Positions 1 to 6,525 of a stretch of DNA of 7,689 nt are shown here, piece by piece. The stretch lies in contig CALCPT010000175.1 of the NCBI GenBank assembly GCA_937897265.1, positions 1 through 7,689 of the forward strand, given 5' to 3'. The translations under genes and the position numbers were made by a program. This DNA comes from an uncultured Alcaligenaceae bacterium (GTDB lineage: Bacteria > Pseudomonadota > Gammaproteobacteria > Burkholderiales > Burkholderiaceae_B). Below the pieces are notes generated by a model that was given only the letters and a program-made list of their open reading frames with translations, was not told the DNA's origin and made no database searches. The first letter of the stretch is position 1; each line of letters begins with the position of its first letter.

Positions 1-722
1 ACCAAATAAATCGGTTGCGGGTTGGGCAGGTTCAGTAGATGCAATACAGCCGCCGCGGCATCCTCAATATGTATTCGATTGACCCAGTGCGATTCGGCGG
101 CCGGGGCGGTCGCCTGGCCTGCACGCAGACGGTCAAGCAAATAGCTACGGCCGGGCCCATAGATGCCTGAGAGCCGCAAGCTTAAGGTTTCAAATCGTGC
201 GCTTTGGCCTTGCAACCATTGCTCTGTTTCAAGCAACACGCGACCGTTAAAACCTTTTGGTGCAGTGGGCGTGTCTTCATCAATCCATTGCGCACCATGA
301 TCACCATAGACCGCCGTCGATGATATGAACAGCACACGTTGCAAAGATGGTGAGGCAACCGCCTCCACCAAGCGCTCTAAACCGTCGCGGTACACAGCAC
401 GATAATCGTCTTCAGTACGTGCGTTTGGGGCCGCCGTGTACAGCACGTGCGTGATGCCCTCGGGTAGGTCATGTAAAGTTTCTTGCTCAGTTAGGTCGGC
501 TGCAATCCAAGAAAAGCCTGTTAGCTCGGGAAGCGACTCAAGATTAGGCTGTCGCCTGAGGCCCCATGTGCGGTTAGCCGTGCTTTCGATACCTAACAGT
601 TTAGCTACGCGCAAACCTAAATCGCCGCAGCCTGCGATCAATACGCGTTTGGCGCAAGGCGCGGTCGTTTGCGTATCGTGTGGCTCAGCATCTGAAGAAG
701 TTTGAAGCGCTCTGTTGGTCAT
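1..722 (-). CDS. NAD(P)-binding epimerase/SDR protein, YeeZ-like (3' end outside window)
   Basis: I translated this from the minus strand. The frame is open for 240 codons from the ATG at 722-720 to the window edge, so the C-terminus is missing (E. coli YeeZ is about 274 residues). Seen: a dinucleotide-binding glycine motif GCGDLG at residues 31-36 after a VLIA strand, an SSTAVYG motif at 134-140, and RLSGIYGPGR near 183-192, all typical of extended SDR / NAD-dependent epimerase proteins. The usual catalytic Tyr-x-x-x-Lys is not visible: the matching stretch reads GRVLLETEQ (160-168), as in the atypical YeeZ group. An AAGG Shine-Dalgarno lies 7 nt before the ATG and is part of a 12-bp palindrome. 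The first 25 residues are a polar extension before the Rossmann fold. The gene lies downstream of, and on the same strand as, a methyltransferase gene, with a 92-bp gap. The substrate is unknown. Family assignment is firm; function is not. Confidence 0.85.
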   Translation of the reverse strand, partial: MTNRALQTSSDAEPHDTQTTAPCAKRVLIAGCGDLGLRVAKLLGIESTANRTWGLRRQPNLESLPELTGFSWIAADLTEQETLHDLPEGITHVLYTAAPNARTEDDYRAVYRDGLERLVEAVASPSLQRVLFISSTAVYGDHGAQWIDEDTPTAPKGFNGRVLLETEQWLQGQSARFETLSLRLSGIYGPGRSYLLDRLRAGQATAPAAESHWVNRIHIEDAAAAVLHLLNLPNPQPIYL

Positions 723-729
723 GTGAGTG

Positions 730-741
730 CCTTCGCGAAGG
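730..741. promoter_or_regulatory. 12-bp perfect palindrome over the ribosome binding site of the SDR gene
   Basis: CCTTCGCGAAGG is its own reverse complement. Its minus-strand AAGG is the likely Shine-Dalgarno of the gene starting at 722. In RNA it could fold as a 4-bp stem with a CGCG loop that hides the site. As DNA it could bind a dimeric regulator. A second near-palindrome, GCTAG-T-CTAGC, lies at 749-759. Either role is inference; the palindromes themselves are seen directly. Confidence 0.4.
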
Positions 742-814
742 TTGATTTGCTAGTCTAGCGAATTTACTCAAAAATTTTTTGCGTAGTGGATTCATGGGAT
801 GACTGACTAAAGGT

Positions 815-1657
815 TTAAACCGCAACGGGCATTCTGCTTGGCACGAAAAACCGTTCACTGAGCTCTTGTAAGCCAAGCCGATCTAATAACGCCTGTAAGC
901 GGGCAATCGTGTGCGGCTTAGGAGGGCCTTTGTGTTCAGCAATAATCAGTTCGTTTTTTAACGAATGCTCCCAGCCTACCAACTCAGTCACGGTGACTTG
1001 ATAGCCATGTGCTTCAAGCTGAAGGCAACGTAAAGTGTTGGTGACTTGGCTTCCAAATTCACGTGTATGTAAAGGATGTCGCCAAATTTCTGCCAAAGGG
1101 TCTTTAAGCTGCTGCGCTTTGTGTTTGCGTAAAACGCCGGCGACTTCGGCTTGACAACAAGGAACCAGCACCATGAAGCGCGCTTGTTTTGCTAAGCCAA
1201 AACGAATCGCATCGTCTGTCGCGGTATTGCAGGCGTGCAGGGCTGTCACCATATCTACCCGCTCGGGCAGTGCTGCCGAGTGGATCGAGTCGGCAACAGA
1301 TTCGTTTAAAAACTGCATCTGCGAAAACCCCAGGTCGCGCGCCAAGTTGGAGGTTTGCGTCACTAACTCTGCGCGGGTCTCGATGCCCACCATACGCGCC
1401 GCTTTGGCGTGGTGACGCAAATATAAATCCACCAAAATAAACCCAAGGTAGGATTTTCCAGCGCCGTGATCGACCACACAAAAATTTGGATGTTTGTCGT
1501 TTAGCCGCGCGAGTAGTGGTTCAATAAATTGAAACAGGTGGTACACCTGCTTGAGTTTGCGTCGACTATCCTGATTCAGTTTGCCGTCACGGGTCAAAAT
1601 ATGGAGTGCTTTTAACAGCTCGATTGACTGCTCAGGCCGAATTTCAGGAATTGTCAT
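815..1657 (-). CDS. SAM-dependent methyltransferase, PF13679 type
   Basis: A 280-residue cytoplasmic protein with a Rossmann-type SAM-binding core. Seen: an N-terminal helical region (1-58), then motif I as VVDHGAGKSYLG (61-72), the acidic end of the next strand in GIETR (91-95), TALHACNTATDDAI (138-151) and LVPCCQAE (164-171). The D-x-G-x-GK-x-YL, LHAC and PCC motifs are the signature of the Methyltransf_32 (PF13679) family, which includes many bacterial proteins annotated only as SAM-dependent methyltransferases. The substrate cannot be told. The CAT at 1655-1657 is the start; it gives a complete domain with a short leader, but no strong Shine-Dalgarno is visible upstream of it. It is transcribed away from the HisD-like gene and toward the SDR gene, which may share its transcript. 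Family assignment is confident; the start is less so. Confidence 0.85.
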   Translation of the reverse strand: MTIPEIRPEQSIELLKALHILTRDGKLNQDSRRKLKQVYHLFQFIEPLLARLNDKHPNFCVVDHGAGKSYLGFILVDLYLRHHAKAARMVGIETRAELVTQTSNLARDLGFSQMQFLNESVADSIHSAALPERVDMVTALHACNTATDDAIRFGLAKQARFMVLVPCCQAEVAGVLRKHKAQQLKDPLAEIWRHPLHTREFGSQVTNTLRCLQLEAHGYQVTVTELVGWEHSLKNELIIAEHKGPPKPHTIARLQALLDRLGLQELSERFFVPSRMPVAV

Positions 1658-1694
1658 GTGCGGGGCTGGCCTACGCGTAAAGAAAATAGAGGGC

Positions 1695-1724
1695 GCACAA
1701 GCTTACCCCACAAATTGCTTGTGC
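1695..1724. repeat. Inverted repeat / hairpin upstream of the methyltransferase gene
   Basis: The arms GCACAAGC (1695-1702) and GCTTGTGC (1717-1724) are perfectly complementary, 8 bp each with a 14-nt loop. They can be extended by two G-C pairs (1692-1693 with 1725-1726) if C1694 is bulged. No T run follows on either strand, so an intrinsic terminator is unlikely. The position, about 40-70 bp upstream of the methyltransferase ATG, would suit an operator or 5' leader hairpin, which is inference. Confidence 0.45.
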
Positions 1725-1740
1725 CCAGACCTTGCTCTTG

Positions 1741-1850
1741 ACCAAAGGCATCAGAACCGTGCAAAACAGAGTGCAGCAAAGCAGAATCTAGAGAACGTAT
1801 ACCAAGCGCCTCAGACTCAAGTCAAACAGAGTCAATTCAAGCAGCTGCGT
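1741..1850. repeat. Degenerate 60-bp tandem duplication
   Basis: Aligned without gaps, 1741-1790 and 1801-1850 agree at about 31 of 50 positions by my hand count. They share ACCAA, TCAGA, AAACAGAGT (1764-1772 and 1824-1832) and GCAG at the same 60-bp offset. The sequence is A/C/G-rich with few T on the plus strand. It looks like an old, decayed duplication in non-coding DNA. If the plus-strand frame were translated, both copies would give the pattern Q-x-x-Q-x-x-x-K-Q-S-x-x-K-Q. Confidence 0.35.
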
Positions 1851-2043
1851 ACCAGACCGAAACTAGTCGGACTAAATGAGATCGAACAAAAATATAAAGA
1901 ATAGCTTAGTTATCAACGAGTTTAGAGCCTAAGGCGGTGTTGCTGTATCGAAGCCTCACCGAGCTGTTTTTGTAAAGTCAAAGGGGCCTTAGCCGCTTTA
2001 TCCGTCAACAATATCGTATCCTAGCGGATTGATCTAAATCGTC

Positions 2044-2048
2044 AGGAG
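2044..2048 (+). promoter_or_regulatory. Ribosome binding site of the HisD-like gene
   Basis: AGGAG lies 8 nt before the ATG at 2057. This supports that start over other in-frame possibilities. Confidence 0.7.
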
Positions 2049-2056
2049 CTCACCCC

Positions 2057-3382
2057 ATGTCAGTGCGTTATTTGAAACGTGGTCGCAATGCCGCCGAAGT
2101 TGCCGAGGCAGACGCCAAGGTGCGTGCCACCGTTGAAGGTATTTTGTTAGATATCGAAAAACGCGGTGATGCTGCGGTGAAAGAGCTTTCGGCCAAGTTT
2201 GATCAATGGGAGCCCAGTGAGTTTCGTTTAAGCCAAGCAGCGATCGAAAAGGCGGTGAAGCAACTGTCACCACGCGAGATCGAAGATATTCGCTTTGCTC
2301 AGACCCAGATTCGCCGCTTCGCTGAAATTCAACGTGCCTCGATGCAAGACGTTGAAGTTGAAACCATGCCTGGTGTGGTGCTTGGTCACACTCATATCCC
2401 GATGAATGCCGTGGGCTGTTATGTACCTGGCGGTAAATATCCAATGATTGCTTCGGCTCACATGAGTGTGCTGACGGCCAAGGTAGCGGGTGTTAAACGT
2501 ATTGTTGCGACAGCGCCTCCTTATCAGGGCGCTCCGCACCCCGCCATCGTTACCGCAATGCATTTTGCTGGCGCTGATGAAATCTTGGTGCTCGGCGGCA
2601 TCCAGGCTGTTGGCGCGATGGCTTTAGGCACACAATCTATCGCTCCGGTCGATATGTTAGTGGGCCCAGGCAACATGTTTGTGGCCGAGGCCAAGCGACA
2701 ACTGTATGGCCGCGTGGGTATTGATTTGTTTGCTGGCCCGACCGAAACGTTGATCATTGCCGACGATTCAGCCGATGCTGAAATGTGCGCCGTTGATTTG
2801 TTAGGGCAGGCTGAGCATGGCCCAACTTCGCCTTCAATTTTGTTGACGACCAGCGAGGCCTTGGCGCGAGCCACCATGGCTGAAGTCGAGCGCCAATTAT
2901 CGATTTTGCCTACAGCAGAAATCGCACGCGTATCGTGGGCCGACCATGGCGAGGTGATTGTGGTGGACACCGTTGACGAGTTGATTGAAACTGCAGATCA
3001 GCTAGCCTTTGAACACGTGCAAGTCTTGACGCGCGATCCAGATATTTTCTTAAAGCGCATGACAAACTATGGCGCCTTATTTTTAGGTCCACGCACTAAC
3101 GTGAGCTTTGGCGATAAGGTGATTGGCACCAATCACACTTTGCCAACCAAACGCAGCGCGCGCTTTACCGGTGGCTTGTGGGTCGGTAAGTTTTTGAAAA
3201 CGTCTACCTATCAACGCGTCACGACCGATGCGGCCTCGGCTTTAGTGGGCGAGTACTGCTCGCGCTTGTGCCATATGGAAAACTTCGCGGGTCACGGCGA
3301 GCAAGCAAACCTGCGAGTGCGCCGTTATGGCCAGCGTCCTGAGTTACCTTGGTATCAGCCAGTGGCAGCGAAGGGCGAGTGA
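2057..3382 (+). CDS. HisD-family NAD-dependent dehydrogenase, probably catabolic (HpsN-like) rather than histidine biosynthesis
   Basis: A 441-residue cytoplasmic protein covering the whole histidinol dehydrogenase fold. Compared with E. coli HisD, the zinc and catalytic positions are all present: Q251 and H254 in GQAEHG, E319-H320 in AFEHVQ, D353 in [10 protein letters not shown], and E408 and H413 near the C-terminus. A Zn-dependent, NAD-linked alcohol oxidation is therefore expected. The NAD-region motifs VPGGKYPM (123-130) and [13 protein letters not shown] (202-214) are intact. The serine of the classic GPSE substrate motif is threonine here (GPTE, T229), and the protein has a distinct tail ending in a PWYQP motif. 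No other his gene is nearby, and a TctC-type binding protein follows after 33 bp. HisD paralogues such as sulfopropanediol 3-dehydrogenase (HpsN) share this layout, so a catabolic alcohol dehydrogenase is the better reading. The substrate is not determined, and true histidinol dehydrogenase is not excluded. Confidence 0.85.
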   Translation: MSVRYLKRGRNAAEVAEADAKVRATVEGILLDIEKRGDAAVKELSAKFDQWEPSEFRLSQAAIEKAVKQLSPREIEDIRFAQTQIRRFAEIQRASMQDVEVETMPGVVLGHTHIPMNAVGCYVPGGKYPMIASAHMSVLTAKVAGVKRIVATAPPYQGAPHPAIVTAMHFAGADEILVLGGIQAVGAMALGTQSIAPVDMLVGPGNMFVAEAKRQLYGRVGIDLFAGPTETLIIADDSADAEMCAVDLLGQAEHGPTSPSILLTTSEALARATMAEVERQLSILPTAEIARVSWADHGEVIVVDTVDELIETADQLAFEHVQVLTRDPDIFLKRMTNYGALFLGPRTNVSFGDKVIGTNHTLPTKRSARFTGGLWVGKFLKTSTYQRVTTDAASALVGEYCSRLCHMENFAGHGEQANLRVRRYGQRPELPWYQPVAAKGE

Positions 3383-3415
3383 TAGTCTTGAACGTTAAAT
3401 AAAAAAAGGGACACC

Positions 3416-4429
3416 GTGAGAATCAACTTTAAAATGTTTAACGGCTCAAACAACCGAGCTATCGTGGCGCAGTGCTTGGCAATGTTTCTTCTCTCGGTAT
3501 TCGGCGGGCAGGGCGTCGCTTACGCGCAAGATACCTATCCGAATAAGCCCCTGCGTCTGCTTGTGCCGTACCCACCAGGCGGCGTGACTGATTACGCCAG
3601 TCGCACTATTGCCGAGCGGCTTGGACGCGAACTTGGTCAATCAGTGATCGTCGAAAACAGAGCGGGCGCTGCTTCGACGATCGCCAGCAACTTAACCGCA
3701 CGTGCGACACCTGATGGCTACACCGCTTACGCTGCGCCTGTATCGATTGTGATCAACCCAGTGCTGCAAGGGAAAGTTGAGTACGATCCGTATAAGGATT
3801 TTCAGCCTATCTCGATGATGCTGACTTCGCCCTTTGTGCTACATGCGAACAAAGATTTCAAAGCGAAAGATGTCAAAGAGCTTATCGCACTGGTGCGCGC
3901 CAACCCTGACAAGTATTCGATCGGAACCTCTGGCATCGGTTCGATTAACCATCTGGCTGCCGAGTATTTTATTAAGACATTCGGCTTGAAGATGGCGGTC
4001 ATCCATTACAAGGGTGGGGCGCCTGCTGCGCAGGATTTACTGGGTGGTCAAATCGAGATGATGTTCTCGGCGCTTAACGAAGCACTGCCGTTTGTGACGT
4101 CGGGGCGTACGCGCGGGATGGCGGTGTCGGTTGCCAAGCGCGTCGCCCTGTTGCCAGACTTGCCAACGATTGACGAAGCCTCAGGCACCACTGGGTTTGA
4201 CGCGGTGTTCTGGGTAGCCTTGATGACGCCCGCCAAAGTGCCCGCGCAAGTGTTGGCACGTTTGACGGCCGCGATGCAAGTGGTTGGGCAAGATAAAACC
4301 CTGGCCAGTGATCTGTCGCAGAAAGGGGTCTATTTGCGAGTCTCAGCGCCAGACGAAGTCACCCAGTTTATGCAGCGCGATGGTGAAAAATGGGGCCGAC
4401 TAATTCGTGACCTTGGAATTAAAGAGTAG
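3416..4429 (+). CDS. Bug/TctC family periplasmic substrate-binding protein
   Basis: A 337-residue secreted protein of the tripartite tricarboxylate transporter receptor family (PF03401). Seen: a Sec signal peptide with a hydrophobic core around residues 15-33 and probable cleavage after AYA (37/38), then the family start YPNKPLRLLVPYPPGG (41-56) with D59 in the ligand loop, IGTSGIGSINHLAAEYF (169-185), HYKGGAPAAQDLLGGQ (197-212) and LPDLPTIDEA (246-255). These proteins bind carboxylates or other small metabolites in the periplasm. No TctA or TctB membrane gene is in the window, so it is an orphan receptor here, as is common in Burkholderiales. The GTG start at 3416 is preceded by AAAGGG with 5-nt spacing; an ATG seven codons in is an alternative. 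It lies 33 bp after the HisD-like gene and 3 bp before the phosphatase gene, so co-transcription is likely. The ligand is unknown. Confidence 0.9.
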   Translation: MRINFKMFNGSNNRAIVAQCLAMFLLSVFGGQGVAYAQDTYPNKPLRLLVPYPPGGVTDYASRTIAERLGRELGQSVIVENRAGAASTIASNLTARATPDGYTAYAAPVSIVINPVLQGKVEYDPYKDFQPISMMLTSPFVLHANKDFKAKDVKELIALVRANPDKYSIGTSGIGSINHLAAEYFIKTFGLKMAVIHYKGGAPAAQDLLGGQIEMMFSALNEALPFVTSGRTRGMAVSVAKRVALLPDLPTIDEASGTTGFDAVFWVALMTPAKVPAQVLARLTAAMQVVGQDKTLASDLSQKGVYLRVSAPDEVTQFMQRDGEKWGRLIRDLGIKE

Positions 4430-4432
4430 ACC

Positions 4433-5278
4433 ATGTCTGATGTCATCGCCCTGATTTTCGATTTTGACGACACCCTGGCGCCTGATAGCACCTCGGGGTT
4501 TCTGGATTCGCTTGGGGTCGATACACAGCAATTTTGGACTAAACGGGTTGATCCCTTGTTGGCGCAAGACTGGGATCCCGTGCCGGCCTATCTGCATGAG
4601 ATGATAGCGCTGTCTCGCGAAGGCAAACATGGCGCGATTACTCAAAATAAACTTCAGCAGTGGGGCAAGTCTTTACCGCTACACACTGGTGTGCAATCAC
4701 TGTTTAGTCGGTTGCGCGAGCAAGTGCGCCAGGCCCATCCTCAAGTGCAACTCGAGTTTTATCTGATCTCAAGCGGTATCGGTGATGTGGTGCGCTACAC
4801 CTCGATTGCGCATGAATTTACCGGTATCTGGGCCTCTGAATTTGTCTACGATGAGCAGGGTGCGATTACGTTTCCTAAACGAATCGTCAGCTTTACCGAC
4901 AAAACACGGTATCTGTTTCAAATTCAAAAAGGCATCGTGGGGCCGGCCTTTGTAGGCAAACCTTTTGAGGTCAATCGTAAAGTTGCCGAAGATCGTCTGC
5001 GTGTACCCTTTGATCAAATGGTCTTTGTGGGTGATGGCTACACCGATATCCCCTGCTTCTCGTTGATTCGGAGTTCTGGGGGCTTTGCGTTTGGCGTCTG
5101 GGATCCTAAGCATCGCGATAAGCGCAGCCGGGCTTGGGGCTTTATTGAAGATGGTCGCGTGTCGAATTTAAATCAAGCGCGCTACGACGCCGACGCGGAG
5201 TTGTATCAGTGGCTTGAAGAAGCATTAACTAGCTTAGCGGCGCGAGTGGCGCTGAAGGCCCGTTTATATCGTGGCTGA
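4433..5278 (+). CDS. HAD-superfamily hydrolase, SerB-like phosphatase
   Basis: A 281-residue cytoplasmic protein of the haloacid dehalogenase superfamily. Motif I is DFDDTLAP (nucleophile D10, general acid D12), motif II is LISSG (S113 or S114), a basic residue near K183 fits motif III, and motif IV is VGDGYTDIP (D201, D205). The inserted segment between about residues 20 and 80 should be the C1-type helical cap. The set predicts Mg-dependent phosphoester hydrolysis through an aspartyl phosphate, like phosphoserine phosphatase, but the overall sequence does not identify the substrate. The ATG is 3 nt after the stop of the Bug gene, with a weak AAAGAG site inside that gene's end. The 3' end overlaps the tadA start by 8 bp, which suggests translational coupling. 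Superfamily is certain; substrate is not. Confidence 0.87.
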   Translation: MSDVIALIFDFDDTLAPDSTSGFLDSLGVDTQQFWTKRVDPLLAQDWDPVPAYLHEMIALSREGKHGAITQNKLQQWGKSLPLHTGVQSLFSRLREQVRQAHPQVQLEFYLISSGIGDVVRYTSIAHEFTGIWASEFVYDEQGAITFPKRIVSFTDKTRYLFQIQKGIVGPAFVGKPFEVNRKVAEDRLRVPFDQMVFVGDGYTDIPCFSLIRSSGGFAFGVWDPKHRDKRSRAWGFIEDGRVSNLNQARYDADAELYQWLEEALTSLAARVALKARLYRG

Positions 5279-5747
5279 TATTGCCTGGATGCAATTAGCG
5301 TTGGCGCAAGCGGCGCAGGCGCAGCAGCTTGGCGAAGTGCCGGTAGGGGCCGTGTTAGTGGATGCGCAGGGCGAACTCCTTGCGACGGGCTTTAATCGCA
5401 CGATTATTGATCACGATCCCACCGCGCACGCCGAAATCGTGGCGTTGCGCGCAGGGGCTAAACAGGCTCAAAACTATCGCTTACCTGGTGCCTCGTTGTT
5501 CGTCACGCTTGAGCCGTGTGCGATGTGCCTAGGGGCAATGTTTCACGCGCGCTTGGCGCGGGTCGTATTTGGTGCAGCTGATCCAAAAACCGGCGTTTGC
5601 GGCAGCGTGTTAAACCTCTCACTTGAAAAGCAACTGAATCATCACACGCAAGTTGAAGGCGGGGTGTTAGCGCAAGAATGCGGCGACACTTTGCGTCAAT
5701 TTTTTAAAGAACGTCGCAGCAAGGATTTTAAAAATGAGTCAAGCTAA
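5271..5747 (+). CDS. tadA: tRNA-specific adenosine deaminase TadA
   Basis: A 158-residue zinc deaminase that converts A34 to inosine in the tRNA-Arg(ACG) anticodon, so that one tRNA can read CGU, CGC and CGA. It is essential in most bacteria. Seen: the cytidine/deoxycytidylate deaminase zinc site H53-A-E55 (E55 the proton shuttle) and P82-C83-x-x-C86, plus the TadA-typical GEVPVGAVLV (21-30) near the N-terminus and the GAADPKTG segment (101-108). Length is close to the E. coli protein (167). The GTG start at 5271 overlaps the preceding phosphatase stop by 8 bp; it keeps the first helix of the fold, whereas the next Met is at residue 7. The 3' end overlaps the following LD-carboxypeptidase by 14 bp. 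The tadA then LD-carboxypeptidase order is, from memory, common in Burkholderiales. Confidence 0.95.
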   Translation: MADIAWMQLALAQAAQAQQLGEVPVGAVLVDAQGELLATGFNRTIIDHDPTAHAEIVALRAGAKQAQNYRLPGASLFVTLEPCAMCLGAMFHARLARVVFGAADPKTGVCGSVLNLSLEKQLNHHTQVEGGVLAQECGDTLRQFFKERRSKDFKNESS

Positions 5748-6525
5748 CGCCCCGCACGGACACCCTGAGCACGTTCACGACCACCACTGCAAGCCAGACG
5801 CTCGTGGCATTTATGTGATTTCGCCCTCGGGTGCCGTGGCTGATCCGCAAACTCTTACTCTTGCCCAAACTCGTTTGACTGCCCAAGGTTTTAAAGTCGC
5901 GCTAGATCGTGGCGTGCTGAATCAAGCGCAGCGCTTTGCCGGCACCGAGACCCAACGGTTGGCGGCTTTCACACGTGCTTTAAAACAAAAATTACCGATT
6001 GTGATGGCGAGTCGGGGCGGTTATGGCATGGGTCGCTTACTTGAGTCCCTTGACTGGCAAGCACTCGCAAATTCGGGAAAGCGGTTCGTTGGACACAGTG
6101 ATTTCACCGCCTTTAGTTTGGCTCTCTATGCAAAAACCCAAGCCATCAGCTACGCGGGGCCCATGGCCTGTTTTGATTTTGGTGCAAAGAAAACTGAGAT
6201 CCTCACCGCTGAAATCTTTGGCGAATGCATGCGCGGTGAACTCGAGATTTTAAGTTTTGAAACGCAAGATGCCGATGCGGTTGATGGGCGTGGGGTCTTA
6301 TGGGGAGGTAACTTGGCGATGATGACTTCGCTGCTTGGTACCCCCTACATGCCAAAAATTAAGGGCGGTATTCTTTTTGTTGAGGATGTGGGTGAGCATC
6401 CGTATCGCATCGAGCGCATGCTCAATCAACTGGCGCAGGCAGGTATTTTAGGTAAACAAACACGTTTACCACTTTTTCTCAGCATTGGCTGGGCCGTTTG
6501 GGCTGAAAATAGGCTTATTCGATAG
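5734..6525 (+). CDS. ldcA: LD-carboxypeptidase (peptidase S66), C-terminus lost at a sequence junction
   Basis: LD-carboxypeptidases remove the terminal D-Ala from L,D-linked murein tetrapeptides during peptidoglycan recycling. Seen: GIYVISPSGAV (25-35), RGGYGMGRLL (94-103), the nucleophile motif VGHSDFTA (S122), LWGGNLAMMTSLLGTPY (189-205) and VEDVGEHPYRIERML (216-230) with catalytic E217. Family similarity continues to about GILGKQTRL (237-245). The frame then runs 18 more unrelated residues to TAG at 6523. The expected C-terminal third, including the catalytic His (near 285 in the Pseudomonas enzyme), is absent, so this product would be inactive. The residues after about 245 are foreign to the family, so the real gene probably continues elsewhere. 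AAGGA at 5721-5725 serves the ATG at 5734. The N-terminus is His-rich (six His in residues 8-18), which might bind metal. No rescuing frame for the lost C-terminus was found downstream. Confidence 0.88.
   Translation: MSQANAPHGHPEHVHDHHCKPDARGIYVISPSGAVADPQTLTLAQTRLTAQGFKVALDRGVLNQAQRFAGTETQRLAAFTRALKQKLPIVMASRGGYGMGRLLESLDWQALANSGKRFVGHSDFTAFSLALYAKTQAISYAGPMACFDFGAKKTEILTAEIFGECMRGELEILSFETQDADAVDGRGVLWGGNLAMMTSLLGTPYMPKIKGGILFVEDVGEHPYRIERMLNQLAQAGILGKQTRLPLFLSIGWAVWAENRLIR
6451..6470. repeat. Perfect inverted repeat at the bacterial/AT-rich junction
   Basis: GGTAAAC (6451-6457) and GTTTACC (6464-6470) are perfect reverse complements with a 6-nt spacer. They lie exactly where the LD-carboxypeptidase stops resembling its family. 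The 11-mer AGGTAAACAAA at 6450-6460 recurs at 6569-6579, and CAGGTATTTT at 6440-6449 recurs at 6606-6615, both in the AT-rich part. Such short homologies and snap-back hairpins are typical of break-point or amplification-chimera joins, but could also be chance in AT-rich DNA. Confidence 0.5.

Larger units (their letters stand above)
1658..2056. other. 399-bp divergent intergenic region
   Basis: This separates the minus-strand methyltransferase from the plus-strand HisD-like gene, so it should hold promoters for both. No convincing -35/-10 pair could be picked by eye. It contains a hairpin at 1695-1724, a degenerate tandem duplication at 1741-1850 and a 7-bp inverted repeat CTAAGGC (1929-1935) / GCCTTAG (1986-1992) with a 50-nt spacer, close upstream of the HisD-like gene. 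A plus-strand frame open to 1904 crosses it (ATG at 1656, 82 codons, with AGGAA 5 nt upstream), but its Q/K-rich translation matches no family I know. Confidence 0.5.

Noticed and set aside
436..705. 89-codon plus-strand frame at the left end
   Set aside because: It is antisense to the SDR gene, whose minus-strand translation has clear Rossmann and SSTAVYG motifs.
766..784. AAAAATTTTTT run between the methyltransferase and SDR genes as an intrinsic terminator
   Set aside because: There is no GC-rich stem before the T run on the minus strand, so it does not meet the usual terminator pattern.
1104..1481. Open frames of 80-125 codons inside the methyltransferase gene on both strands
   Set aside because: They lie wholly within a gene with clear family motifs and have no motifs of their own.
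2034..3092. Several minus-strand open frames (60-148 codons) under the HisD-like gene
   Set aside because: They are antisense to a strongly conserved coding region, with low-complexity translations and no ribosome binding sites.
6452..6482. A 31-nt mini-intron (AG|GT...TTTTTCTCAG) that would splice the LD-carboxypeptidase frame
   Set aside because: The splice-like ends are suggestive, but removing the segment deletes the conserved KQ and the resulting downstream frame does not restore any S66 C-terminal motif. The gene is also bacterial in layout.
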